From Thermoplasmatales archaeon SW_10_69_26 (lineage in GTDB: Archaea > Thermoplasmatota > SW-10-69-26): a DNA stretch of 64,000 nucleotides. The position numbers and the translations under genes are program-made. Location of the stretch: assembly GCA_003009755.1 (NCBI GenBank), contig PXUB01000017.1:1-64000 (forward strand), written 5' to 3'. Positions 16,235-24,127 of the stretch are shown piece after piece. Each line of letters starts with the position of its first letter. Position 1 is the first letter of the stretch. The notes beneath the pieces were generated by a model. It ran no database searches. It was not told where the DNA came from and saw only the letters and a list, made by a program, of their open reading frames with translations.

Positions 16235-17129
16235 CTAGTATGTCGGCGGCCAGCTGGATGCGCGGCGAATCCGTACTTTCTCCATCTAGTACCCTATAAA
16301 CAACTCGGTGGGGTATTTTAGCGTTGTTGAGAGACTGTTCGAGGCTTTGCCCATCCTCCTTGGCTTTTCGGTATTCTTCATTCTCTCCAGGGGGGAGAGC
16401 TTCTAAGAGAGGTTTCAGGAAGCCTTGCACGTCCTCTGCGAAGTCACCCGACCAGAGACTATGGGCAATCTCGTGTAGCAGGGTTCCTCGAAATGCAAAA
16501 GACGGGTGCTCGGGGAACTTACGCCGAGTCTCATAGCCTTCGTCCGCCTTGAACCGAACGAGGTCTCTCGGGAACGCCGGTCCTCCACAGGAGAGCCCGA
16601 AGAGATCGGCGAGGGCTTCTCCTCGCCGCCTCATCTCGGCCAAGAGGCTCCAGGACTTGTCATAGACAGCCGACTGGCCGTGGGCTACCTCGTGAAAGAG
16701 CAGGCCCGGATATCCGCCGGGCTCCATAGGGTAGTCTACGCTGTCTAGGATGACGAGAGTGATGCTTCCCTCCCCTCGTCGAGGGTAAACCACCGGGCTG
16801 GATCGGGTCCCCGGTACAATCAGGACCTCGATTCTATCCTCAGTGCAAACCTCCTCAGCGGCCTCGATGCAGAGCTCCACGATCCGCTCGTCCGTGTTTA
16901 CGTGGCCATCATCGAGCTGGGAGGCGACCCTTGTCAGGTCCGAGGCTTGCCGCTTGAGAACCTGGACCTTCCTCTCGGGCATCCAGGCCTCAGCGGTTTC
17001 AATCTCTTCGCTGAGGTTTTCGTGCCAGCGGAGCAGATTGTCCAACGAGTAGGATTCAATCCAGCCATGGCCTTCGGCCTTATCCAAGATCGACGGAACG
17101 CGATGGAACCGCTGGGCCGCCTCGTCCAT
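16218..17129 (-). CDS. zinc metallopeptidase (HExxH)
   Basis: A 303-residue cytoplasmic protein. FHEVAHGQ near residue 146 is a zinc-binding HExxH helix. GEALADLFGLSCGGPAF about 30 residues later gives the third ligand and the ExxxD-like motif, and HPSFAFRGTLLHEIAHSL follows. That third segment fits the HPPLxxR helix seen after the active site in some HExxH peptidases; its HEIAH is then a second, probably fortuitous, motif. Residues 1-90 are helical. There is no signal peptide, so it acts inside the cell. It is the first gene of a two-gene transcript with the winged-helix protein, a pairing reminiscent of peptidase-regulator modules (ImmA-ImmR is the known analogy, not a homology claim). A TATA-like CCTTACAAG lies at 17161-17169. 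Confidence 0.75.
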   Translation of the reverse strand: MDEAAQRFHRVPSILDKAEGHGWIESYSLDNLLRWHENLSEEIETAEAWMPERKVQVLKRQASDLTRVASQLDDGHVNTDERIVELCIEAAEEVCTEDRIEVLIVPGTRSSPVVYPRRGEGSITLVILDSVDYPMEPGGYPGLLFHEVAHGQSAVYDKSWSLLAEMRRRGEALADLFGLSCGGPAFPRDLVRFKADEGYETRRKFPEHPSFAFRGTLLHEIAHSLWSGDFAEDVQGFLKPLLEALPPGENEEYRKAKEDGQSLEQSLNNAKIPHRVVYRVLDGESTDSPRIQLAADILGEESA

Positions 17130-17456
17130 TTCCGTCGCCCCATAGGGTCAGGATCTCTCCCCTTACAAGTAGGTCGCTCTCTGCAGGGTGAAACTGGATC
17201 AGTCATGGCTCCGACGATCGTATCGGAGCAGGGCCTATGCTGGGTGAAGTAGACGAACAGGCCATGCCAGCCCGGGCGAAGCGAGGAGGCAGCCCAGGTC
17301 ACGATACGGAGTGATGAAGCAGAGGATAGACCGGTTACGGAAGCCGAGCGTTCAGTCCTTCCTCTCCTATCCGGCCGAGGCGCGTCAATGGGCACTGGTC
17401 GCAGGAGCCCGGGGGGACCGCTACGCGCATACCCCAGGACTCGGTCTACGGGTGGA
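17130..17456. other. intergenic region, divergent promoters
   Basis: About 330 bp between the metallopeptidase (minus) and the next plus-strand gene. It holds the TATA-like CCTTACAAG (17161-17169, minus strand). GGTGGA stands just before the ATG at 17457. No gene is supported. Confidence 0.4.
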
Positions 17457-17945
17457 ATGACTACCTTCGATCCCGAACAGATGAGCCGCCTCCGAGCCCG
17501 CCTCGAGGAGCTGCGCGCCTCGGACGAGATGCTGTGGACCGAGCGGGACTTCCAGCTGTTCTGCCGCTGGTTCAAGCGCCACAAGGAGGACATGATCGAC
17601 GGCAAGCTGAGACAGCTGAGGTTCATGGCGCGCCACGAGGATGCGCCGGTCGAGCTGCGGGAGACGAAGGACGAGGCTATCGACACGTTCCTGCGCTACG
17701 TCGTCCACCGCGAGCATGTCGAGGGCAAGACCCGCGCGGCGGTCGGTAACGACCACAAGGCGTTCCGCACGCTGGGCGATCTGGTCGGGATCGACCGCGA
17801 CAAGCTGCCCGTGGTCCCCACCGAACTGGGCGCTGGCCGGTCAAACCTCGCTCTGAACAAGATCAATCTCTTCCTCGGTAAGTCCGTAGAAGAGGTGCAC
17901 GATCTGATTGATCAGATCATCGGTCTTAGAGATCTGGATGTCTAG
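17457..17945 (+). CDS. unknown helical protein, C-terminus replaced by antisense of the RM gene
   Basis: A 162-residue protein of unknown family. ATG at 17457 is chosen because upstream residues are low-quality and GGTGGA precedes it. It is mostly helical and charged (MSRLRARLEELRASDEMLWT, FCRWFKRHKEDMIDGK, HREHVEGKTRAAVGNDHKAF). No membrane or signal segment. Its GC-rich codons match the chromosome, unlike the flanking island genes. The last 35 residues (after about 17841) are read from DNA that also encodes, on the other strand, the C terminus of the restriction enzyme. The natural 3' end was probably lost when that gene arrived. It may be nonfunctional. Confidence 0.55.
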   Translation: MTTFDPEQMSRLRARLEELRASDEMLWTERDFQLFCRWFKRHKEDMIDGKLRQLRFMARHEDAPVELRETKDEAIDTFLRYVVHREHVEGKTRAAVGNDHKAFRTLGDLVGIDRDKLPVVPTELGAGRSNLALNKINLFLGKSVEEVHDLIDQIIGLRDLDV

Positions 17946-20900
17946 ACTTTCGACCTTCTCCTGCACCCGGACATATCTGTCGAGGTCATCTCCTACTTGG
18001 TCCAGTAAGGGGAGCCGTAGCTCCTTTAGGCGATCCAACAGGGAGTTCGTCTTAGTAGCACTCTCCCGGAAATCGGCTATTCCGCCACCTTCCTTCACGA
18101 TGGCTGGGACGACCGCTTGAACGAGGGCGTTCTCCCGGTCGTCCAAGTCCCTCAGAGTGAAGGCTTCGAGATATTCCGTTTCGGTATATCCCCACTGGTC
18201 GGTCTCTTGTTCCTCCTCGTCCTCCGGCTTGTAGCGGGCCGCGATTCGAACCCGGAGGACACCGTTCTCCTCTTTGATTTGAACATCTCCCACTCGGAGC
18301 TTGTCGAACTCGTCCGCAGTCGCCTCAAGGATATCTGAATCGTGCGTGGGTTGGAAGAGGCCGATATCCGGGAGCTTCGGCCCCTCAAAGGGTGGAGCGA
18401 AGTAATCCAGGGGTTTGAGTTCATAGCCCTCGCGCTCTTGGCGTAGGTCAGAGATGTGATTGGCGAGGGTTGAGAGAAAGTCGTGGACAACGTCGTCCCT
18501 ATCTGCCTCGAGCTCTTCGCTAACCCGAGCTCTGATCTCCTCGCCGTCTTGGTCCTCTCGACCCTCTAGGTAGGTCTCGTAGAGGGAGCTCAGTTCATCC
18601 GCTGCTTTCTCTCGTTCCGGTTCTGGAGTGGAGAACTCGATTTCTCGGATCGGTAGATCCTGGAAGTATTGCTTTGTACAGGTGATGTACCCTCCGCGGA
18701 ACACGTTGCTGTTCGCCTGAAGGCAGCGGAACAGCAGGTCCGAATTGATGACCGAGAGGATATAGCGGGGGTCGTAATGGTTGGACTCCTCAGAGTCGAA
18801 GGCGATTCCGAATCCACCGCTGGCCATCAGTACGTATTCCGACTGTGGCTTGGGGTAATCGGCGAACGATGGACCGTCGGCGAGCAGAGGAATCAGGATT
18901 TCTGCGCTGTCGTGGATCCTGAGGTTCCGCGGCGCGCTGTAATCGTACCACACAGAGTAGTCTGCGCGTTCCTCGAGTTCATCCCGATTCCTCTCCAAGT
19001 AGCTCCACGTCTCCGGATACCGGGATGTAAATTCCTCCTCCTGCAGGAGTTCATAGTCCTCGTCGTATACCCAGATGAACCGCTTCGAGTCGTCCCCGTC
19101 GAACAGGTAGTTGTCGAAGTCGGTTGAATGAATTGGCTGTCTCAGAGCGTCTGCTTCGAGCTGGAAGCTCTCTTCTACGTCTGATGAGCAAGAGACGAGT
19201 CCCTCACTGGCCTTCTCGACGTGGACTTGGAACACATCATCGCAACCTGAGCTGGTCCCGCGCCCGATGGCTTCTGCGATCTCACTGAGGGGGATCGACT
19301 TCTCCCAGACGGACTCCAACAATGACTCGATCTCTTCGGACTGGAAGGTCCAGGTGGCTGCGGAGAGGGACTCGTTTTCCCATGTGGCCTTGCGCCAATC
19401 AGTCTCCTCATAGGGTAGTCGCTTGACAGTTGAGGGGTCTCCACCATCTGCAAGCTTCCAGTAGGTGAATGGCTTTTCCCGTTCGGAGCCCGACAACAGA
19501 AGGATCGCTGTGTAGGTCGTGGCGGAGTCTGCGAACACCTGGGTTGAGCCGAAGTCTAAGATGCCTGCAACCTGGGAGTTCTGCGCCAGCCTCTCTCGCA
19601 GTGGCTCGCCATAGTCAACACGGAAAATCTTGTTGGGAAGAATGAAGCCAAATCGTCCAGATCCCCGTAGGAGATCTGTGCCTTTCTCCACGAAGATGAC
19701 GTAGATATCGTAGTTTCCTGTTGGTGTCTTGTAGGTCGCCCTATAGTAGTCTCGCTGCTTCTCCGGGATTCGCTGGATCTCTGCGTACGGCGGGTTTCCG
19801 ATGATGGCATCGAACCCTGGATCCTCCTGGCGACTCCCATCCTGCTCGTAGAAGGCAATCGGGAATTCTAGTTGCCAGTGGAAGAAATTCTCCTCTGCCG
19901 CGAGATCTTGTGCTTCCTGGTACCAATCCTTTTCCTGAATGGCAGCCCATGATCCATCCAATAGGGCCTCAGCCATCTGTTGGTAAGCATCGGACGGGAC
20001 CTGGAGCCCATAGGCCTCTGCCGTGTGGACGTTCGCCATTGACCGGAGGTAAGTGTAGAGGTCGTCCTCCCGGACCTCTCGGTAGACGGCCTCCATTTCC
20101 TTGATGTCCTCTATGCTCTCATTCTCGATTGAGAGCAGTTCCTCGAACCGATCCGTGACGTGTTCAAGCGAGCGTTGTCGAGCCTGGCTGAAGGATTGGC
20201 GGAGAGTGAGTTGGCCTCTTGGCGTTGAACCGTTCTCCGTGAGGACTTCCTCAATGTCGCTTCCGATCAGGGAATTCCCGGCCTTTAATCGGTGATCGAG
20301 GAACGCCAGGGGTTGTTCGGCGGCAAGGGTTCGAAGCCAGAGCGAAACCTTTGCGAGTTCAACGGCTAGCGGATTGAGATCGACGCCGTAGATGCAGCGT
20401 TGGGCCACCTGGCGGCGGGCCCAGTAGATGTCATGGCCTTCCTCAACCGTCTCGACCCCTTCGGATCTCGCCTGGGCTTCTCGGGTTCGAATGATCTCGC
20501 GTGCGAGGTAGTCGATGGCATTGGTCAGGAAGTGGCCGCTTCCCATGGCGGGATCGAGGATTCTCAGTTCGAAGATTGAATTCGCGAAATCCTCGGCAAA
20601 GCCCTCGGTGGAGGTCGCAGACTGTAGGACCTGAGACCTCACGTCCTCAACGATGGGACCCAAGGTGTTTTCGATGATGTGTTCGACGATGTATTCGGGA
20701 GTGTAGTACGAGCCTGTGGCCCTGCGGTCCCCCGAGTCCGTTGTGAGATACACTTCGCCCTCGGGGATATCCGGAGTCCTCTGGCCAGGATCAATCGGCT
20801 TGTACTCGCCGTCTTCCACGGCGAGAGGCTCTTCGGCAAAGTTCAGTTTGTACTCCAACAGCCGTTCGTAGATGCTCCCAAGGTGGCGGATGTCGAGCGA

Positions 20901-22157
20901 GGTATAATCAACGAAGACCTTCTGTCCGCCTTCGCCATTCTCTCGCGTCGTCAAGAGTTCGATGACTCGTGCGAGATGAGCATCCCCGATCTTGTGCTCT
21001 ACGAGGAAACGGACCTCTCGACTATCAGCCGGAGATGGATCCGTCCGAAACAGGCCTCCGTTGTATGGGGGGATGTGCAGGTCTTCCTCGGGAATACCCC
21101 GAGCTTGGCTGCCTTGATCGATGAGGGTGAAGAGCCTCTGGAGTCGATGCCAGAGGGTGTCTTCCCATTCATAGTAGCCAGGATCTGGTTTTTGGAGGTC
21201 TTCCGATATTTCCTGCTTCAGTTGGTTGAGGCTGTATTTCTCTCGGTAGATGCGGTTGCGGGTGTCCAGCAGGTCTCGACCTTCACTCTCTGCGTAGAGA
21301 ACGAAGATAAGACGGTAGAGGTAGATGAGGGAGCTATCGTGAATCAGCTCGAGGTCGTCTCTGTCGAGATCGTTCTCAGGATAGGAGAGGAACCCGCGAG
21401 CGAGGAGCTTGATTGCTTCATAGACGTTTTCTTGTAGATCCTCGCCAAGTTCTCTGGCAAAGACTGTGCTCTTATGGTAGACTCGGTCCAGGAAGCTGTT
21501 GCCCGTGGAATCCTCTACGAATGCCGCCTTTCTGAAGAAGAGGTAGAAGTACTTGAACGCCTCAGGGTCTCCTGCTTCGAGAAGAGTTGGTAGATTAACC
21601 TCGTAGAACGAGTCCAGCCGGTGACTGGTCTTGTCGTGGTAGAGCCTCCATTTCCTGCCGTTTGTGAGTATGCCCCAACTCGCTGAGGTTTCTTGGAGAT
21701 AGACGTGTATTTGGTGACCCGGATTCTCGAAATCTCGGCGGTGTTCTCCTTCAGTGTCCAGGGGTCGTCCCCATCGTTTCGCGTCTCCGACGGCAATGGC
21801 ATTGCGGTAGAAGTCGCCGCCCTGATCTCGGCGTTCATGGGCGTCATCTAGTGCTTCTTGACTTTCGAAGAAGGCATAGTCCGGGCGGCGTCGACCTCGA
21901 TAGACGCTTTCTTCTATTTCGAAGGAGAAACCGAGCAAATCGAGAACCGGATTAACGAACCGTTTCCGGAGCTGCAGCTCATTGAAGTTCTCAAGTCGGT
22001 CTTCACTGTCTCTGTACTCTTGAAGTAAATCGTGGAATGCGTCTTCGACATCCTCCTCTGGGACAGCGGACCACGCGTCTGACTCTGGGAGAGTGTCATC
22101 GAGGAAGTGATTCGAGAACAGTTCGCTGTTCTTCCAAGCTGTAAGGGCAGTCTGCAT
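17841..22157 (-). CDS. type IIG restriction-modification enzyme (Eco57I-like)
   Basis: A 1438-residue enzyme that carries both methylase and nuclease. N-terminal part: RRPDYAFF, then AIAVGDAKRWGRPLD near residues 120-135, a PD-(D/E)xK nuclease core. Middle: GSYYTPEYIVEHII, then the SAM-binding motif ILDPAMGSGHF near 536, CIYGVDLNPLAVELAKVSLW, and the catalytic IIGNPPYAEIQ near 787, which marks N6-adenine methylation. C-terminal part: a target-recognition region and a family-typical ending LINQIVHLFYGLTEEEIDLV. ATG at 22157 is chosen; the upstream in-frame extension to 22301 would contain the probable TATA box. A GGAGG on the minus strand (22204-22208) stands 7 nt before an in-frame ATT, a possible rare start. 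GC is lower than in the neighbours, which points to transfer. It defends against foreign DNA. Confidence 0.92.
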   Translation of the reverse strand: MQTALTAWKNSELFSNHFLDDTLPESDAWSAVPEEDVEDAFHDLLQEYRDSEDRLENFNELQLRKRFVNPVLDLLGFSFEIEESVYRGRRRPDYAFFESQEALDDAHERRDQGGDFYRNAIAVGDAKRWGRPLDTEGEHRRDFENPGHQIHVYLQETSASWGILTNGRKWRLYHDKTSHRLDSFYEVNLPTLLEAGDPEAFKYFYLFFRKAAFVEDSTGNSFLDRVYHKSTVFARELGEDLQENVYEAIKLLARGFLSYPENDLDRDDLELIHDSSLIYLYRLIFVLYAESEGRDLLDTRNRIYREKYSLNQLKQEISEDLQKPDPGYYEWEDTLWHRLQRLFTLIDQGSQARGIPEEDLHIPPYNGGLFRTDPSPADSREVRFLVEHKIGDAHLARVIELLTTRENGEGGQKVFVDYTSLDIRHLGSIYERLLEYKLNFAEEPLAVEDGEYKPIDPGQRTPDIPEGEVYLTTDSGDRRATGSYYTPEYIVEHIIENTLGPIVEDVRSQVLQSATSTEGFAEDFANSIFELRILDPAMGSGHFLTNAIDYLAREIIRTREAQARSEGVETVEEGHDIYWARRQVAQRCIYGVDLNPLAVELAKVSLWLRTLAAEQPLAFLDHRLKAGNSLIGSDIEEVLTENGSTPRGQLTLRQSFSQARQRSLEHVTDRFEELLSIENESIEDIKEMEAVYREVREDDLYTYLRSMANVHTAEAYGLQVPSDAYQQMAEALLDGSWAAIQEKDWYQEAQDLAAEENFFHWQLEFPIAFYEQDGSRQEDPGFDAIIGNPPYAEIQRIPEKQRDYYRATYKTPTGNYDIYVIFVEKGTDLLRGSGRFGFILPNKIFRVDYGEPLRERLAQNSQVAGILDFGSTQVFADSATTYTAILLLSGSEREKPFTYWKLADGGDPSTVKRLPYEETDWRKATWENESLSAATWTFQSEEIESLLESVWEKSIPLSEIAEAIGRGTSSGCDDVFQVHVEKASEGLVSCSSDVEESFQLEADALRQPIHSTDFDNYLFDGDDSKRFIWVYDEDYELLQEEEFTSRYPETWSYLERNRDELEERADYSVWYDYSAPRNLRIHDSAEILIPLLADGPSFADYPKPQSEYVLMASGGFGIAFDSEESNHYDPRYILSVINSDLLFRCLQANSNVFRGGYITCTKQYFQDLPIREIEFSTPEPEREKAADELSSLYETYLEGREDQDGEEIRARVSEELEADRDDVVHDFLSTLANHISDLRQEREGYELKPLDYFAPPFEGPKLPDIGLFQPTHDSDILEATADEFDKLRVGDVQIKEENGVLRVRIAARYKPEDEEEQETDQWGYTETEYLEAFTLRDLDDRENALVQAVVPAIVKEGGGIADFRESATKTNSLLDRLKELRLPLLDQVGDDLDRYVRVQEKVESLDIQISKTDDLINQIVHLFYGLTEEEIDLVQSEV

Positions 22158-22263
22158 GTTGGGGGGACACCCTGTGTACCGAAGTCGCGCCCGAATGGAC
22201 AGCCCTCCTTCGGCACACTTCTGTTTTGTAGGGGGCCGACGGACTCGAAACGCCGCGCCCGGG

Positions 22264-22273
22264 ATGATATAGG
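22264..22273 (-). promoter_or_regulatory. TATA-like element of RM gene
   Basis: Read on the minus strand as CCTATATCAT, the clearest TATA box near the RM gene. It predicts a start of transcription near 22242 and an 85-nt leader to the ATG at 22157. It rules out the longer reading frame that begins at 22301. Confidence 0.5.
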
Positions 22274-22443
22274 TTCTGGTTCCTACCTGTGGAACCGCCA
22301 AGCGTGAAGCTCGTTCTTCGGGAACCGGGACGAGGCTCCTGGCGAGGATCTTCCCACGCTCGGATCCACGGCAACCGGTGAGGCAGAATAGAAGGATGCC
22401 GCGACACCGCAGCGAGGGGACGAGCCTTCGACGGTTGTCCAGT

Positions 22444-23358
22444 CTAAGAGGCTGCGGTCTCGGCTGCGTCCGCGGCGGCGGTCGCCTCAGGTTCCTCGTC
22501 CTCGTGGGGGCGGTGGACGTTCCAGACGAGCCCCATCTTCTCGAGGATGCGGATCAGGGCGCGGCCGGGGTCCAGCTGCCACCAGGCGTGGCCGATCTCG
22601 GCGGAGGTGGGGTAGGCGTGGTGGTTGTTGTGCCAGCCCTCGCCGAAGCCGAGCAGCGCCACGATCGGGTTGTTGCGGGCTTCGTCCTCGGTGTCGTGCG
22701 GGCGGCGCCCGAACATGTGGGAGAGGCTGTTGACGCTCCAGGTGATGTGGTGGCCGACGAACACGCGCACGAAGCCGCCCCAGACGACACCGAGCCAGGC
22801 ACCCATCAGGGTGCCCTTGACGGCGAACGCGATCAGGCCCGGGATGAGCAGACCGATGGTGGCCATCAGCGCGAAGCGGTCGTCGATCCAGCGGACGATC
22901 GGATCCCCGCGCAGCTCCTCGTAGATCGGGCCCGAGCGGACGAAGCGGTCGCGGAACAGCCAGCCGAGGTGGGCGTGCCAGAAGCCCTCCAACGGGCTGT
23001 GGGGGTCGCCCTCCTCGTCGGCGTGAGCGTGGTGGCGCTTGTGCGTGGCGGCCCAGTCGGCGGCGCCGCCTTGGACGGCCATCGACCCGAAGGCGAGCAG
23101 CGTCGCCTTCACGGCCGGGTGCGCCTCGAAGGCGCCGTGGGTGAGCAGGCGGTGGTAACCCACGCTGATGCTGAGGCCGATCAGGCTCCAGCCGCCGACG
23201 AGCAGGCCCAGCTCAAGCCAGCCGATCCCGTTCCCCCAAAGATAGACGATCGCGTAGACCGTGAGCGCCAGCGGGATGACGACGAACGCGAGAGTGAGCG
23301 CCTTGTGCCACCAAGGATCGTCGTGGAATGGGAGAGGGTCGTCGGACACGTGAGCCAC
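22444..23358 (-). CDS. acyl-CoA/fatty-acid desaturase (delta-9 type)
   Basis: A 304-residue integral membrane di-iron enzyme that introduces a cis double bond into an acyl chain. The three histidine boxes are complete: HRLLTH near residue 69, HKRHH near 107 and HNNHH near 246, with hydrophobic segments between them (VVIPLALTVYAIVYLWGNG, LELGLLVGGWSLIGLSISVG). The length is typical of prokaryotic acyl-CoA desaturases. It is unusual in an archaeon, whose membrane lipids have isoprenoid chains, so the substrate may be an isoprenoid or a free fatty acid. It is divergent from an HxlR regulator and has a truncated copy at 9362-9571. ATG start; the last 20 residues are Ala/Glu-rich. Confidence 0.92.
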   Translation of the reverse strand: MAHVSDDPLPFHDDPWWHKALTLAFVVIPLALTVYAIVYLWGNGIGWLELGLLVGGWSLIGLSISVGYHRLLTHGAFEAHPAVKATLLAFGSMAVQGGAADWAATHKRHHAHADEEGDPHSPLEGFWHAHLGWLFRDRFVRSGPIYEELRGDPIVRWIDDRFALMATIGLLIPGLIAFAVKGTLMGAWLGVVWGGFVRVFVGHHITWSVNSLSHMFGRRPHDTEDEARNNPIVALLGFGEGWHNNHHAYPTSAEIGHAWWQLDPGRALIRILEKMGLVWNVHRPHEDEEPEATAAADAAETAAS

Positions 23359-23368
23359 CTGTGCTTTC

Positions 23369-23379
23369 GGTTCGAAACC
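23369..23379. promoter_or_regulatory. small inverted repeat upstream of desaturase
   Basis: GGTTCGAAACC has GGTT and AACC arms around CGA. It ends 11 bp before the desaturase ATG, between the divergent genes. It could be an operator for the HxlR protein. Confidence 0.3.
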
Positions 23380-23414
23380 AGGTTCCCTTGCGGGACCAGT
23401 TTTCGACGGGCAAC

Positions 23415-23423
23415 CGCTATACG
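23415..23423 (+). promoter_or_regulatory. TATA-like element of HxlR gene
   Basis: CGCTATACG is centred 29 nt before the GTG at 23448, so the transcript is probably leaderless. This supports the GTG over upstream starts. Confidence 0.5.
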
Positions 23424-23447
23424 AGCGTCCATCCCTTAAGACCGTTC

Positions 23448-23963
23448 GTGAACGAGAGCAACCCTGGTGTCGGGCGCGAAAGCAACCTGCCGCCCGACCA
23501 CGACCGGGTCCCGCAGACCAACGCCGAGCTCGTGGACCGGCTCGAGTCGTTCCTCGACGACCTGGCCGAGGGCCATCGCGAGGTGATGGAGGAGGTCGTC
23601 ACCTGGATCAACGCGCACGCCGACCTCGACGACGAGATCGAGGCCAGCGTCGAGGTGCTCAGCCCCTTGTTCCAGCCGTGGAGCGTCGAGATCTGCTTCG
23701 TGTTGCGCATGCACGGCGTCCTGCGCTTCAACGAGCTCAAGCGCGCCCTCGACGGCATCGGATCCAAGACGCTCAGCCGGCGGCTGGACGAGCTCGAGGA
23801 CCAGGGCATCGTGGACCGGGAGGCCTACGCCGAGGTCCCCGTCCGGGTCGAGTACTCGCTGACGCCCAAGGGCGAGCGGATGGGCGACCTCATGCTGCCG
23901 GTCATCGCCCACCTGCGCCTGTCGCGTCTGCGCGAGGAGGGCCGGCTGCCTGAGGAGGACTGA
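23448..23963 (+). CDS. HxlR-family winged-helix regulator
   Basis: A 171-residue protein starting at GTG, placed by the TATA-like element. The first 60 residues are acidic and helical. The HxlR domain then follows in order: VLSPLFQPWSVEICFVLRMH, then GVLRFNELKRALDGIGSKTL, then SRRLDELEDQGIVDREAYAE, then VRVEYSLTPKGERM. The usual core (W-x-x-x-I-L... F-x-E-L... I-x-x-K-x-L-x-x-R-L-x-x-L) is clear. Such proteins sense metabolites or redox state through dimers. It is divergent from the desaturase and probably controls it. Confidence 0.9.
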   Translation: MNESNPGVGRESNLPPDHDRVPQTNAELVDRLESFLDDLAEGHREVMEEVVTWINAHADLDDEIEASVEVLSPLFQPWSVEICFVLRMHGVLRFNELKRALDGIGSKTLSRRLDELEDQGIVDREAYAEVPVRVEYSLTPKGERMGDLMLPVIAHLRLSRLREEGRLPEED

Positions 23964-23975
23964 GTTGGGAGGTGC

Positions 23976-24020
23976 ACGCAGAGAAGCAGAGCGGCAGAGG
24001 CCAGCAGAGATGCCAGTGGG
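23976..24020 (-). repeat. possible CTCTGTG-type dispersed repeat
   Basis: Read on the minus strand as TCTCTGCTGGCCTCTGCCGC, then TCTGCTTCTCTGCGTGC. It resembles the repeats at 6655, 8389 and 9283 in composition and spacing but matches less well. It lies after the HxlR gene. Confidence 0.4.
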
Positions 24021-24127
24021 GGGACGATGGATCGAGGGGGAGAGCTGGCCGGAGAACGGCCGCGGGAGGGAACGGAGGGAGCAGACCCGCCTTCTGCGTC
24101 CGTTGGCTGCCGTCTCCCCGAGGAGGG

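Noticed and set aside
17841-17910. PIP-box-like NQIVHLFY at the C terminus of the type IIG enzyme, which could bind the clamp-like protein
   Set aside because: The same ending is common in this enzyme family irrespective of a clamp gene, and the first residue is N instead of Q.
22227-22260. tRNA 3'-end-like sequence on the minus strand (TTTCGAGTCC, then GGCCCCC), a possible integration site
   Set aside because: The T-stem has a mismatch, no CCA follows, and no matching 5' half or second copy was seen. It may be chance in GC-rich DNA.
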